From a virus: DNA of 36,986 nucleotides. Under the pieces are notes generated by a model, which was not told the origin of the DNA, ran no database searches, and was given only the letters and a program-made list of their open reading frames with translations. How positions within the stretch are numbered: position 1 is the stretch's first letter; each line of letters opens with the position of its first letter. Below are positions 13,672 to 21,902 of this stretch, one piece after another. The translations under genes and the position numbers were made by a program. The DNA lies in the IMG/VR virus record IMGVR_UViG_3300042874_000045, positions 1 to 36,986 of that record; one strand, given 5' to 3'.

Positions 13672-16600
13672 GGTTTTCTCCTGAAAATGGAATGTTTTTT
13701 AGATGACTTATTTTGCTCTTTCTGTTCTTTTTCTTTCTTCCGTAAATAACTAGCTCCATACTTTCCAACATAAGGAACAATAGCCAAAGCTCTTGGGTCA
13801 AGTTTATAAGCAGCAGTGCCGATATTAACCGGGGCTGGAATTACAAGTTTCCCAAGTGCAGCACCAAGATCACCTTCGGAAGGTTTAATTGGAATTCCTA
13901 ATTCCTCAGACTTAGTAGCGGCTTCTTCTTTATCCAGTCCAGTAAGTAAATCTAACGTATACCCATCAACACCATAAACTCGCATAATATTAGTTAAATC
14001 CCTAGGACTAAAGCTCAGATCTTTAGGATTTCCAGTTATAATTCCAAACAAAAACGTTCTAATCTTATCCCATGTAATATTAGCCGCGCCAAATGTACCA
14101 ATAATAGCGGCTGTTTTTAGAATTCCCTTAAATCTAGTTGTAACATTTTGACTTTTCCAGGCATTATGTAATTCATCAACAACAAAACCCAGTTGTTTAA
14201 ACTGATAAGTATGAAGCATATACAACAATCTACCATTTGGATGTCTGTTATAAAGTTGGGGAAGTTCCATTTTACTTACTGGTTGTAATTTAGAAATCTC
14301 AGCAAATCCAATCATATCCGTAACAGGATTAGGTTCCCATTTTTGTAAACCTGATACTAATTGGCTGAATTCATCTTTAGTTAGAAACTTTCCATACAGA
14401 TTATCAAGTTTCTTAATTCCTTCCGCAGTCTTTACCCAGTTAGCAAACTTAACTAAAGGTGTCAGACTTGCCATGTTTTTAGATACAAAATCAAGTTTAG
14501 AAAAACCAACAGACTTCAAAACAGTTCTGGCATAAGCAGCACTTTTTAAACTAGAACCCATTTCCTGAGAACCATAATCCTCTAAACCAAGTCGTTCAGC
14601 AGAAGTAAGTCCTTTCTTTCTAAAAATCAAATAAGCACTTTTTAAACTATTAAGTGGACCATTAATAATAGGCTGTATTGAAGCATCAGTTAATTGCCCT
14701 GCTGATGTGAGAAAATCACCAAGCAATCCAGCAATGGTTACATTTCTGATATTCTGAATAAATTCAAACTCTGGCTCCTTTCTAGTAAACCTATCAGTGA
14801 GGATGTCCTTAATTTTCTCTACTTGATGCAGGTCTAAGTTTTCACTATTTGCATTTACTAGATTAGAAATAGAATCAATTACATTAATAAAAACACCAGC
14901 ACCATTTCCACGCTTATCTCTTAATTGGGATAACTTCAAGTTCTTACCAAATAACTTAGTAAGCTCAATTTGTTCAATAGCAGACTTAATCCATCTTGCC
15001 GCAGAGATTTCAACAGGATCATAAAAGTCTATAATATCTTGAGTAATACTCTGAATGAATCTACTCTTTAAGATTCCAGGCTGAGTACCTTTTATAGTCT
15101 TTCCGATATTATCAATACCTTGCTGTAGAATCTTAGCAGCTTCTTCTGGAGTTAAGTTTCTATTTCCAGTATCAATAGCTTTCTGGTAGATATCATTAAA
15201 ATATTCCCACAACTCACCATGTTCTTTAGAAACCTTACGGGAAGCTTCTAAATAAGAACGTAAAGCTATTGGATCTTTAACTGATCTAGGAAAGTTCCAG
15301 CCTTCTTTTAATTTAATCAGCGAACTATCTGAAAGTTCTTGGCTAATAGCTCCTTGAACTTTAGTCCAGGTATTCCAGTATTCAAGAAGTTCAGGATCAT
15401 TAAACTTAGCTAAACTAGCTCGAAGAACTTTTGGATCCATAGTAGACATAAAAAGCATGGAGATTGATTTCTTTACATCTTTTGGATACTTATCAAGATG
15501 CTCAAAAAGTGGCTTTACCAGTTTGTATAAAACATGTGGTTTTTGCTGGATATTTAACTCATGCCGAACAGCGGTTCTAAACCATAACTGTTCACTAGCT
15601 TGCTTTAAACGAACTGAACTAGGAATAATACCTTCACCAACGGTATTCTTGAAGCTACCTGCACCTTTACCGGCAGACCTAGCAATAGTTGCACCAAGAA
15701 TAGCTCCAACTAAAGCTGGGATTAAGTTAACTTTCTTTCTCCCATATTCATCCTCTGAGCTAATTCCCTTTAAGAAAGCAGCAACACTAGCCCCACCGAG
15801 GCTGTATTTTAAGTATCTTAAAAACTCTGGACTAATTTCTCCAGTTTGCTTAGTCTTAGCAAATCCAGCGCGTAACTTCTTAATCTGATCCTGAACAACC
15901 TTAGAACCATCTTCGGATAGATTTTCAAGAATCTTTTTCTGCGCAGTGTCAACTAGATACTTAACAGAAGCTTTAGGATTCGTAGATTCAATTCCAAGAA
16001 TCTGAGCAACTTCTTCTAACGTATGACCTTTGCCGTAGTAATTAACAAATGCACTCTGATACTTGTCGGGAAGCTTTCTTAAAATATCATCAATCTTAGC
16101 AATAAAATTTCTAGCAATCTCACTAGTTTCAGGTGTATCAAAACTAGGAATATCTTTAGTTACTTCTTCATCATTTAATACTCTATCCAAACTATCCGTG
16201 ATTGAAGAACCTCTTTTTTCAGCTAAGTAAGAATCAATAGCTTTACTAGAAGCTTTGTTAGTAATATCTGTAATCCAGCCGTGAATGTTACCAAGTTCAG
16301 TATACGCACTAGCACTATTAAAAAGTTGTGTAATAGAATCTACTGCTACCTGATCGTAATCAAGCCCAGGGAATTGTCTTACTTTTCTTCTGGCAACCTT
16401 TAAAACTAAAGGATAGGCAGCTTCGTAAAAATCTCTTTCATCAATAGAAGTTGATGTTTTATTCTTAATCTTCCCATACAAAGAAGATAAGTTATCTGGA
16501 TTAGCATTCTCAGATCTAGTAATAGCTTTCTTGGTTTCTCTAGCAATGTCTAAACTCTTTGCAGAGATTCCATTAAACAAATCCATAGCACCAATCATGC

Positions 16601-18857
16601 CGGTTCTATCCCCTGGAATTTTTCCTCTAGCCAAAGAAAATGGAAACACTAAAGCAGCAAGACCAGATAAAAGTGAGTTTTCAAGCTTATAGTCATCTTC
16701 ACTTAGATATCCCGCAGTAAGTGCAGCTAATCCACCTAAACCAAGTCTAGCTAAAATCTCTGGATTAACTTCACCTCGTTGCCATTTTGGAATTCTTCTA
16801 CTAGCATCCCTAGAAGCTGCTCGGATTAAGGAATTAGTTACTGCAGCACTGTTATCAAACTTAGAGGCTTTACTTGCATAATATGCAACTTCTGCACTAT
16901 TAGCTTCATGCACAGCAATGTCAAAGAAACCGGAGGAATCCATTAAATCCACAGGATCAGTAGTTCCATAAATAGCCTTTAATGCCTTATCATAATCTTC
17001 TGCCTTCCTCTTGGCAAGTTCTTTTAATTCTTGTTCTCTTGCTTTATTCTCTGCCGCAATGTCTCTAGCGTTCTCAGCAGTTCTTGTTCTTTCCAACGTA
17101 GAAAGTGCAAGATTTTCATTAATTTGTTGCTTAAAAACTCTCTGTACTTCTGGAGAAGTAAGATCAAAATTTCTTGCATAAAGTGGAATCTTGGTAGTTT
17201 CATCTAGATTATATCCTAAAGGATGTTCTGCGGCAAATCTTTCTGGACTCGGGAGCAAGCCAGAAATAGTTACTTCCCCAGAAATTGAAGGTTCAGGTGT
17301 AGCTTTTTTTCCCTTAAAAATTGAACCAATAGCACCAGAAGTTACGCCAGAAATAAGTGCATTTCCTAGAACTTCTTCCGGATTGAGTATCTTCCCATAC
17401 GTTTCTGCATACTGGGTAGAAGATGCACCTGTAATAGCTGCACCTGTAATTCCAGCATCTACTGCTCTAAGTAATCTACTTCCGCTAGTAACTTTTCCCG
17501 CAACGCCACCAGGGGCTAGTAGAAATTCTGGATCAGCAAAAACAGAATTAACAAAACCAATCCCATACTTCTTAGAAGCACTTACTGGATTATTCCAAAG
17601 AGCAGAAACCATAGAAGTAACAGGTTCCAGAACACTAGCATCTGCCCTAGCTTCAGCGGATTTAATTTGAGCTGTTGCAACTTTTACAACTTCTTCTGGA
17701 TACTTGGAAGGATTCTCAGTAATCTTTCTAGCAGCACTTAATCTTTGATCCTCATCCAAAGGTTGTGGAGATCCAAAATTAAAGATAGATTTGATAAAAT
17801 TAGAAACTAAACCATTAGTAACAAACTCCTTGGGTAAAGTTCCAAGATGCGGATTCTGTGCTTGGTCTTCTGCATATTGTTCAGCTTCAGTTCTTTGATT
17901 AGTAATTCTAGTAACTTCTCTACTTCTAGCCTCCGGGCTGGATTCAATAGTAATCTTAGCTGCATATCTTCCAAGAATCTGACCTGCGCCATATTTCCAC
18001 ATTAAATAACTAGGAAGCCCACCAACAAGCATTTGCTTATCTAATTCTTCACGAGTAACAGGATCACGTTCATAAATTTTTGCACTAATCCCAGTTGCAT
18101 TCCAGAGTAGGTTACCTTTACTTTCAAAAGCATCAACTAAGCTATCCCAGGAATCTTTCAAATCCGTAACAGTCTGATCTAAATATCCAGGCTTTCCCTT
18201 AGGAATAACTGGAGTCTTTTTAGTAATAACAAGACTTTCAATATCCTGATTCCGGGGTAATTGTCCATTATCTACTGCTTGTTGAACAGAATCTAATGAA
18301 CCTAAACTACTCGGATTCTGCATTAAATCCGCAGGTGCTTGTTGTTGTAATAACAACCCAATATCAGCAGAACGTTTAAGAACTTCAGCAAGATATCTCT
18401 CCGTCTTAGGCCCATGATTTCTAGGATCTGTTCCACCAAAATACATCTTAATAGCCATGTTTTCTCCATACTTATCTCTAAGCTGAGAAAACATCTTCAT
18501 AGCTGCATCGGAAGATTTTCCTGGATCTCTGGTAGTTTCTCCAGGAATAAGTCCGTATCTCTTCGCAGTATCAGGAATAAACTGCATCATTCCATCTGCG
18601 CCAGTTTCATTATTATGCGCAAATGGATTATAACCAGATTCCTGCTGAGCAAGTGCTAATGCTACTTGCAGTGGAACATTCCACTTATTAGCGGCTGCTT
18701 GGATAGAAGTGTAGATATTCTGCGAAACAGGAAGTTTTCCTACAACATCAGTGCTAGTTTCTGGATTAGCAGAACCAGAAACTACATTCCCAGAACTAGT
18801 CGGAACTAATCCTGGTTGCATTCCTGAGATTTGATCTAACTGTTCTAATTCATCCAC
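13668..18857 (-). CDS. giant ejection protein: lytic transglycosylase plus embedded sigma-factor-like domain
   Basis: 1729 aa, starting with GTG seven bases after GGAG. Residues 46-165 form an SLT-type lytic transglycosylase: ALAQQESGYNPF with catalytic Glu73, then GADGMMQFIP. Coiled and Ala/Gly-rich regions follow, including hydrophobic hairpins at about 699-749 and 1010-1062. Between them, at about 805-975, is a stretch that reads as an ECF sigma factor. The C-terminal 600 residues (for example HPNGRLLYMLHTYQFKQL) resemble the conserved end of large phage ejection or polyvalent proteins. Position after the two internal proteins and before lysis genes fits the last ejected virion protein. 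The transglycosylase would locally open peptidoglycan. Sigma domain and ejection are inferred. Confidence 0.85.
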   Translation of the reverse strand: MDELEQLDQISGMQPGLVPTSSGNVVSGSANPETSTDVVGKLPVSQNIYTSIQAAANKWNVPLQVALALAQQESGYNPFAHNNETGADGMMQFIPDTAKRYGLIPGETTRDPGKSSDAAMKMFSQLRDKYGENMAIKMYFGGTDPRNHGPKTERYLAEVLKRSADIGLLLQQQAPADLMQNPSSLGSLDSVQQAVDNGQLPRNQDIESLVITKKTPVIPKGKPGYLDQTVTDLKDSWDSLVDAFESKGNLLWNATGISAKIYERDPVTREELDKQMLVGGLPSYLMWKYGAGQILGRYAAKITIESSPEARSREVTRITNQRTEAEQYAEDQAQNPHLGTLPKEFVTNGLVSNFIKSIFNFGSPQPLDEDQRLSAARKITENPSKYPEEVVKVATAQIKSAEARADASVLEPVTSMVSALWNNPVSASKKYGIGFVNSVFADPEFLLAPGGVAGKVTSGSRLLRAVDAGITGAAITGASSTQYAETYGKILNPEEVLGNALISGVTSGAIGSIFKGKKATPEPSISGEVTISGLLPSPERFAAEHPLGYNLDETTKIPLYARNFDLTSPEVQRVFKQQINENLALSTLERTRTAENARDIAAENKAREQELKELAKRKAEDYDKALKAIYGTTDPVDLMDSSGFFDIAVHEANSAEVAYYASKASKFDNSAAVTNSLIRAASRDASRRIPKWQRGEVNPEILARLGLGGLAALTAGYLSEDDYKLENSLLSGLAALVFPFSLARGKIPGDRTGMIGAMDLFNGISAKSLDIARETKKAITRSENANPDNLSSLYGKIKNKTSTSIDERDFYEAAYPLVLKVARRKVRQFPGLDYDQVAVDSITQLFNSASAYTELGNIHGWITDITNKASSKAIDSYLAEKRGSSITDSLDRVLNDEEVTKDIPSFDTPETSEIARNFIAKIDDILRKLPDKYQSAFVNYYGKGHTLEEVAQILGIESTNPKASVKYLVDTAQKKILENLSEDGSKVVQDQIKKLRAGFAKTKQTGEISPEFLRYLKYSLGGASVAAFLKGISSEDEYGRKKVNLIPALVGAILGATIARSAGKGAGSFKNTVGEGIIPSSVRLKQASEQLWFRTAVRHELNIQQKPHVLYKLVKPLFEHLDKYPKDVKKSISMLFMSTMDPKVLRASLAKFNDPELLEYWNTWTKVQGAISQELSDSSLIKLKEGWNFPRSVKDPIALRSYLEASRKVSKEHGELWEYFNDIYQKAIDTGNRNLTPEEAAKILQQGIDNIGKTIKGTQPGILKSRFIQSITQDIIDFYDPVEISAARWIKSAIEQIELTKLFGKNLKLSQLRDKRGNGAGVFINVIDSISNLVNANSENLDLHQVEKIKDILTDRFTRKEPEFEFIQNIRNVTIAGLLGDFLTSAGQLTDASIQPIINGPLNSLKSAYLIFRKKGLTSAERLGLEDYGSQEMGSSLKSAAYARTVLKSVGFSKLDFVSKNMASLTPLVKFANWVKTAEGIKKLDNLYGKFLTKDEFSQLVSGLQKWEPNPVTDMIGFAEISKLQPVSKMELPQLYNRHPNGRLLYMLHTYQFKQLGFVVDELHNAWKSQNVTTRFKGILKTAAIIGTFGAANITWDKIRTFLFGIITGNPKDLSFSPRDLTNIMRVYGVDGYTLDLLTGLDKEEAATKSEELGIPIKPSEGDLGAALGKLVIPAPVNIGTAAYKLDPRALAIVPYVGKYGASYLRKKEKEQKEQNKSSKKHSIFRRKP
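15933..16445 (-). other. ECF sigma-70-like domain inside the ejection protein
   Basis: Residues about 805-975 of the 1729-aa protein. Region 2-like: DFYEAAYPLVLKVARRKV (809-826), then an acidic GLDYDQVAVDSITQLF (831-846), then HGWITDITNKASSKAI (859-874) and EKR, matching the sigma-2 order of helix, DxxDxxQ-type helix, and W-I-x-x-I-x-N with a basic end. After an acidic linker, region 4-like: ILRKLPDKYQSAFVNYY (925-941), GHTLEEVAQILGI (944-956) as the helix-turn-helix, and SVKYLVDTAQKKI as the recognition and final helix. This matches ECF sigma factors in order and spacing. Whether it binds RNA polymerase is unknown. Confidence 0.7.
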
Positions 18858-18859
18858 TA

Positions 18860-20002
18860 TTATTCTCCAGTATGAATAATCTGCCCATTAGATCCAATGT
18901 AGTATTTCTTTGGATCAAGTCCTTTCTTGTAAACTTCTTCAGTTAATGGAATAGCTGTTTTTGGAGTCTTTCCATCCAGGGTATTTACAAAGTTTCTACT
19001 AAAATAAACAGACTCAACTTGATCAGCTTCTCCATTCAGGGGAACAATACTGCCATTGGAATTAAGTTGTAAATACCCATTGGAAGCTCCAATCATAATT
19101 GCCTGATTCATTGCATCATCAATAGTTAGTGTCTTAGTTCTATCTTGCCGCATAATATTAGAAGCGGTAGAAGTTATGTAGGAATTAAGTTCTAGAAAAC
19201 TCTTATTTACATCCAAAGCTTTAGTATTCAACGGTTCTGATCCGGTGTCTAGTTTACTGGAAACAAAAGAACTAACAGACTCTATTGGAATATCCTTAAT
19301 TGCAGTAGTTCCTGTGGTAGATTGTTGCCTTCTATTATTTTCAATCTCTTCTGCTAGTCTAGCTTGTTCAATTCTAGTTCGGGCAGCGTCATTAGCTAAT
19401 GTTTGAGTTCTATAATTAGCAGTATATATCATTTCTGCTCTTTGGTTTGCTAGGGTATACCTATCCTTTAAAGACAAAGCCATAGATTGATACATTCTAA
19501 TCATATCCGGAACTGGTTCTTGTTCACCTAGTTGACTAATTTGTTGTTCATTCAAAATTCCCTGGCTACCAAGAAAATCAAGAGTAGTTCTCCATTTAGT
19601 AGGATCATTCATAACAGGTTGTAAAGCCTGAACAACAGTATCAGCTTGACTTCTGATTAAATCATATCTAGTTTTCGCCATATCAAGTGCCTGCTCAGCT
19701 AGATCAGAGTTATCTTTCAACGAAGTAGTTGCTTGAGTAAGATACTTATTAGCCAAATCAGGTCTACCATTGTTTGCATAAAAAGTACTAAGCTTCCTAT
19801 AATAAGAAACTGGATCACTAGTATCAAGCTGATCTGCTAACTGTGTAGCTTGGTTTCCAAGTTCCTTTTCCTGGATAGAACTATCCAGAGCTTCTTGTTG
19901 AATATCTGCTTGCACATTAGCTGTTCTTGTTAGCGCTTTCTTATAAGAAGTTTCCGCAGCCGATTCTACACCAGTTAGATAAACTTTACTTAAATCAAAC
20001 AT
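18860..20002 (-). CDS. internal virion protein, coiled-coil (ejection protein candidate)
   Basis: 380 aa with GGAGGG before the ATG. Residues 20-120 and 180-230 are long helical, Gln/Ala/Glu-rich stretches. The C-terminal 90 residues are more globular and end DPKKYYIGSNGQIIHTG. There is no membrane segment. It is stacked between the Ala-rich 188-aa protein and the giant transglycosylase protein, the usual place for podoviral internal core or ejection proteins. Its stop is next to the ribosome binding site of the giant gene. Function inferred from position. Confidence 0.7.
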   Translation of the reverse strand: MFDLSKVYLTGVESAAETSYKKALTRTANVQADIQQEALDSSIQEKELGNQATQLADQLDTSDPVSYYRKLSTFYANNGRPDLANKYLTQATTSLKDNSDLAEQALDMAKTRYDLIRSQADTVVQALQPVMNDPTKWRTTLDFLGSQGILNEQQISQLGEQEPVPDMIRMYQSMALSLKDRYTLANQRAEMIYTANYRTQTLANDAARTRIEQARLAEEIENNRRQQSTTGTTAIKDIPIESVSSFVSSKLDTGSEPLNTKALDVNKSFLELNSYITSTASNIMRQDRTKTLTIDDAMNQAIMIGASNGYLQLNSNGSIVPLNGEADQVESVYFSRNFVNTLDGKTPKTAIPLTEEVYKKGLDPKKYYIGSNGQIIHTGE

Positions 20003-20005
20003 AAC

Positions 20006-20572
20006 TTATGGCCCTCCACCAATAGCACCAGTAGAATAAGGTCCAGTCGGGGAAAAAGCATCTGGACCAACTGGAGTTCCTGTGGTAGTTCCAGGATTGT
20101 TATTACTTGAAACAATAGCGCCTAAGTTATTAATAACTCCAGCATAACCAGAAAGTCTCTGATCGGAAGCATTACTTTGAGCTTGTAATGCAGAACTATA
20201 ATTCCCACCCGGAGTAACACCTGCTCCGCTTAGAGTCATTAGATTATTTAACTCTTGCTGATAAGCAGACGCACCAGCATCGGCAGCAGCAACTAAAGCA
20301 TTTCCACTCCCCGTATAACCTTGTGCAGCCATAGTTCTAGCAGCAGCATCTAGTCTAGCTTTATAAGTAGGTGTAGAATCCAAAACACCAAGTGGATTCT
20401 GCATAAACTCATCCAGCTTTTGTGCATACTTAGGTCTATATGTCCGAAATGGATCAGCAGCATCAATTCCTTGCTGAGCTAACTTTTCTTGCTTCTTAGC
20501 TTGTTTATTAGACTGAGAAGCAGAAAAAACTGAAGCAATCAAAGGAACAGCCCACGCAGCAGCGGTAGCCAT
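20006..20572 (-). CDS. internal virion/DNA-ejection protein, 188 aa
   Basis: The start overlaps the stop of the GNAT gene (TAATG), with AGGAG eight bases before. The N-terminus is hydrophobic and Ala-rich (AAAWAVPLIASVFSAS), followed by a Gln/Lys helix (NKQAKKQEKLAQQ) and an Ala/Ser/Gly-rich body with a Gly/Pro/Thr-rich tail. This layout is common in the smallest podoviral ejection proteins, which are membrane-active in the host envelope. Assigned by composition and gene order only. Confidence 0.65.
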   Translation of the reverse strand: MATAAAWAVPLIASVFSASQSNKQAKKQEKLAQQGIDAADPFRTYRPKYAQKLDEFMQNPLGVLDSTPTYKARLDAAARTMAAQGYTGSGNALVAAADAGASAYQQELNNLMTLSGAGVTPGGNYSSALQAQSNASDQRLSGYAGVINNLGAIVSSNNNPGTTTGTPVGPDAFSPTGPYSTGAIGGGP

Positions 20573-21030
20573 TATACATTCTCCTGAATATAAAATGTTT
20601 CTGCCTCAAAAAATCCTTCATCCCTTAGAAAACTTCCAACCCATTTTGGTGTGTCTTTAGTAGTTCCAACCAGAAAAACTTGGCAACCAATTGCCTTACG
20701 GTGGGTATTTCCATACTTTAACAAAGTAGAGCCAACATTGCCAGAAACCTTATAATCCCGCCACCAGAAGATACTCTGCGCAACTTTATAGCTACTATTA
20801 AATGGATAAGGATAAACCAGACAACCGAGCATTCCAACTAATTTACCTTGTTCATCTGCAACTAGTAAGAATCCAGTTTCATCCTCAGCAGATGAAGTCA
20901 TTAAATTAAATAACTTAAATGCATCTTCTTTCTGCAGCGGAATACTGGAATAAAAATCATTAAAATACTGCTTTGATGCCATAGTCCAAACTTCAGCCCA
21001 ATCAGATGGGCTAGCAAATCTTACTTCCAT
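20572..21030 (-). CDS. GNAT-family acetyltransferase-like protein
   Basis: 152 aa behind CAGGAGTTAGTT. The fold pattern is GNAT: EVRFASPSDWAEVWTMA as the first strand and helix, FLLVADEQGKLVGMLG as strands 3-4, and SIFWWRDYKVSGNVGSTLLKYGNTHRKAIG as strand 4 through helix 3, with a degenerate Q/RxxGxG/A-like loop (VSGNVGS). The classic acetyl-CoA loop is weak. GNAT-like proteins occur among tail and internal genes of several podoviruses; target unknown. Confidence 0.72.
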   Translation of the reverse strand: MEVRFASPSDWAEVWTMASKQYFNDFYSSIPLQKEDAFKLFNLMTSSAEDETGFLLVADEQGKLVGMLGCLVYPYPFNSSYKVAQSIFWWRDYKVSGNVGSTLLKYGNTHRKAIGCQVFLVGTTKDTPKWVGSFLRDEGFFEAETFYIQENV

Positions 21031-21032
21031 AA

Positions 21033-21209
21033 CTAACTCCTGGCTAAAATAAAAACATCAAATGCAAGAAGGATGGATAAAACAATATTAGCAACAACAG
21101 TTATAAGTAGCAACTTATGTAACTTTCCGTAGATGAAAACTAGTTTATTTAAGCTGTTAATTTTTCTATAAATAGAAGCTAATAAAACATATTCAGTCCC
21201 GTTTTCCAC
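21033..21209 (-). CDS. small membrane protein, 58 aa, GTG start
   Basis: A short frame begins with GTG nine bases after AGGAG, overlapping the end of the 88-aa membrane protein gene by 17 bases, and stops just before the GNAT gene. The N-terminal half is amphipathic (KINSLNKLVFIYGKL), and residues 33-55 form one strong membrane segment (LLLITVVANIVLSILLAFDVFIL). It fills what would otherwise be a gap. Function unknown; it could work with the overlapping 88-aa membrane protein. Confidence 0.6.
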   Translation of the reverse strand: MENGTEYVLLASIYRKINSLNKLVFIYGKLHKLLLITVVANIVLSILLAFDVFILARS

Positions 21210-21459
21210 CTGAAACGCTCCTATTTTCTAGCACGTATCCCTCTACTAAACCTTTTAGTTCATACAAAATCCTAGTAAGCTGTTCAACTGAAGCTTTTAA
21301 TGAATTAAAATCATCCTTAGTAGTCATTCCAATCAGAATATCAGCTCTAAGTCTACTAAGTTCTCTTTGGAAGCCATAGATTTTACTAAATACAAAAGTA
21401 ACAAATCCAACAACACTTACTCCGGCAAGGGATATAATAAAAGTTTGAAAACTATCCAT
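21193..21459 (-). CDS. membrane-anchored coiled-coil protein, 88 aa
   Basis: One N-terminal membrane segment (residues 5-27, FIISLAGVSVVGFVTFVFSKI) is followed by a charged helical region (30-75, heptad-like LKASVEQLTRILYELKGLV). GAGG precedes the ATG. It sits between a beta-rich virion protein and a second small membrane protein. The layout resembles small phage membrane proteins of unknown role. It is not the spanin, which is identified elsewhere. Confidence 0.7.
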   Translation of the reverse strand: MDSFQTFIISLAGVSVVGFVTFVFSKIYGFQRELSRLRADILIGMTTKDDFNSLKASVEQLTRILYELKGLVEGYVLENRSVSGGKRD

Positions 21460-21476
21460 ATTAATCCTCTGCTCTA

Positions 21477-21902
21477 TTATGGAGAATAATAAGGAATCTT
21501 TACTGAACCAAAACCAGTAGAAGTTTCAATAAACCCTACTGGATTACTAGGAAGAACACTCGCTCCAGCAGTAGCTGTTCCAGAAGTAGTTATAAACTTT
21601 TCTTGCGCAGCAATATCAGTTAAAACTTGCGCTGGAGTTAATGTACTAACAACTCCACTAGCTAACTTTGCATATCCATCAGTTGTAACAGAACTATACC
21701 CTGAACTAGTAGAAACCATGATTCCACTAGGAAAACCCTGAGACAATGCAGATAAGTTTGAATTTATCTGATTAACCTTAAGCCTAAACTGTTCAAACCA
21801 ATTAAGCCAACTAGGGCTGATAGAAAAACCAATTTTAGTCTTAACAAAAAACTCATCCTTAGGCACAGGCGGCATAGTTTGATCTTGTAATGGAATAGCC
21901 AT
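21477..21902 (-). CDS. virion-associated protein, 141 aa
   Basis: Coupled to the upstream gp10-like gene by TAATG. The N-terminal 50 residues are helical (WLNWFEQFRLKVNQI). The C-terminus ends with LPSNPVGFIETSTGFGSVKIPYY, a beta motif seen at the end of many small phage virion proteins. Likely a minor head-tail or fibre-linked component; no specific role visible. Confidence 0.6.
   Translation of the reverse strand: MAIPLQDQTMPPVPKDEFFVKTKIGFSISPSWLNWFEQFRLKVNQINSNLSALSQGFPSGIMVSTSSGYSSVTTDGYAKLASGVVSTLTPAQVLTDIAAQEKFITTSGTATAGASVLPSNPVGFIETSTGFGSVKIPYYSP

Noticed and set aside
15457-15888. Plus-strand frame antisense to the giant ejection protein gene
   Set aside because: It is antisense to a well-supported coding region, lacks a good start site, and its composition mirrors the real gene.
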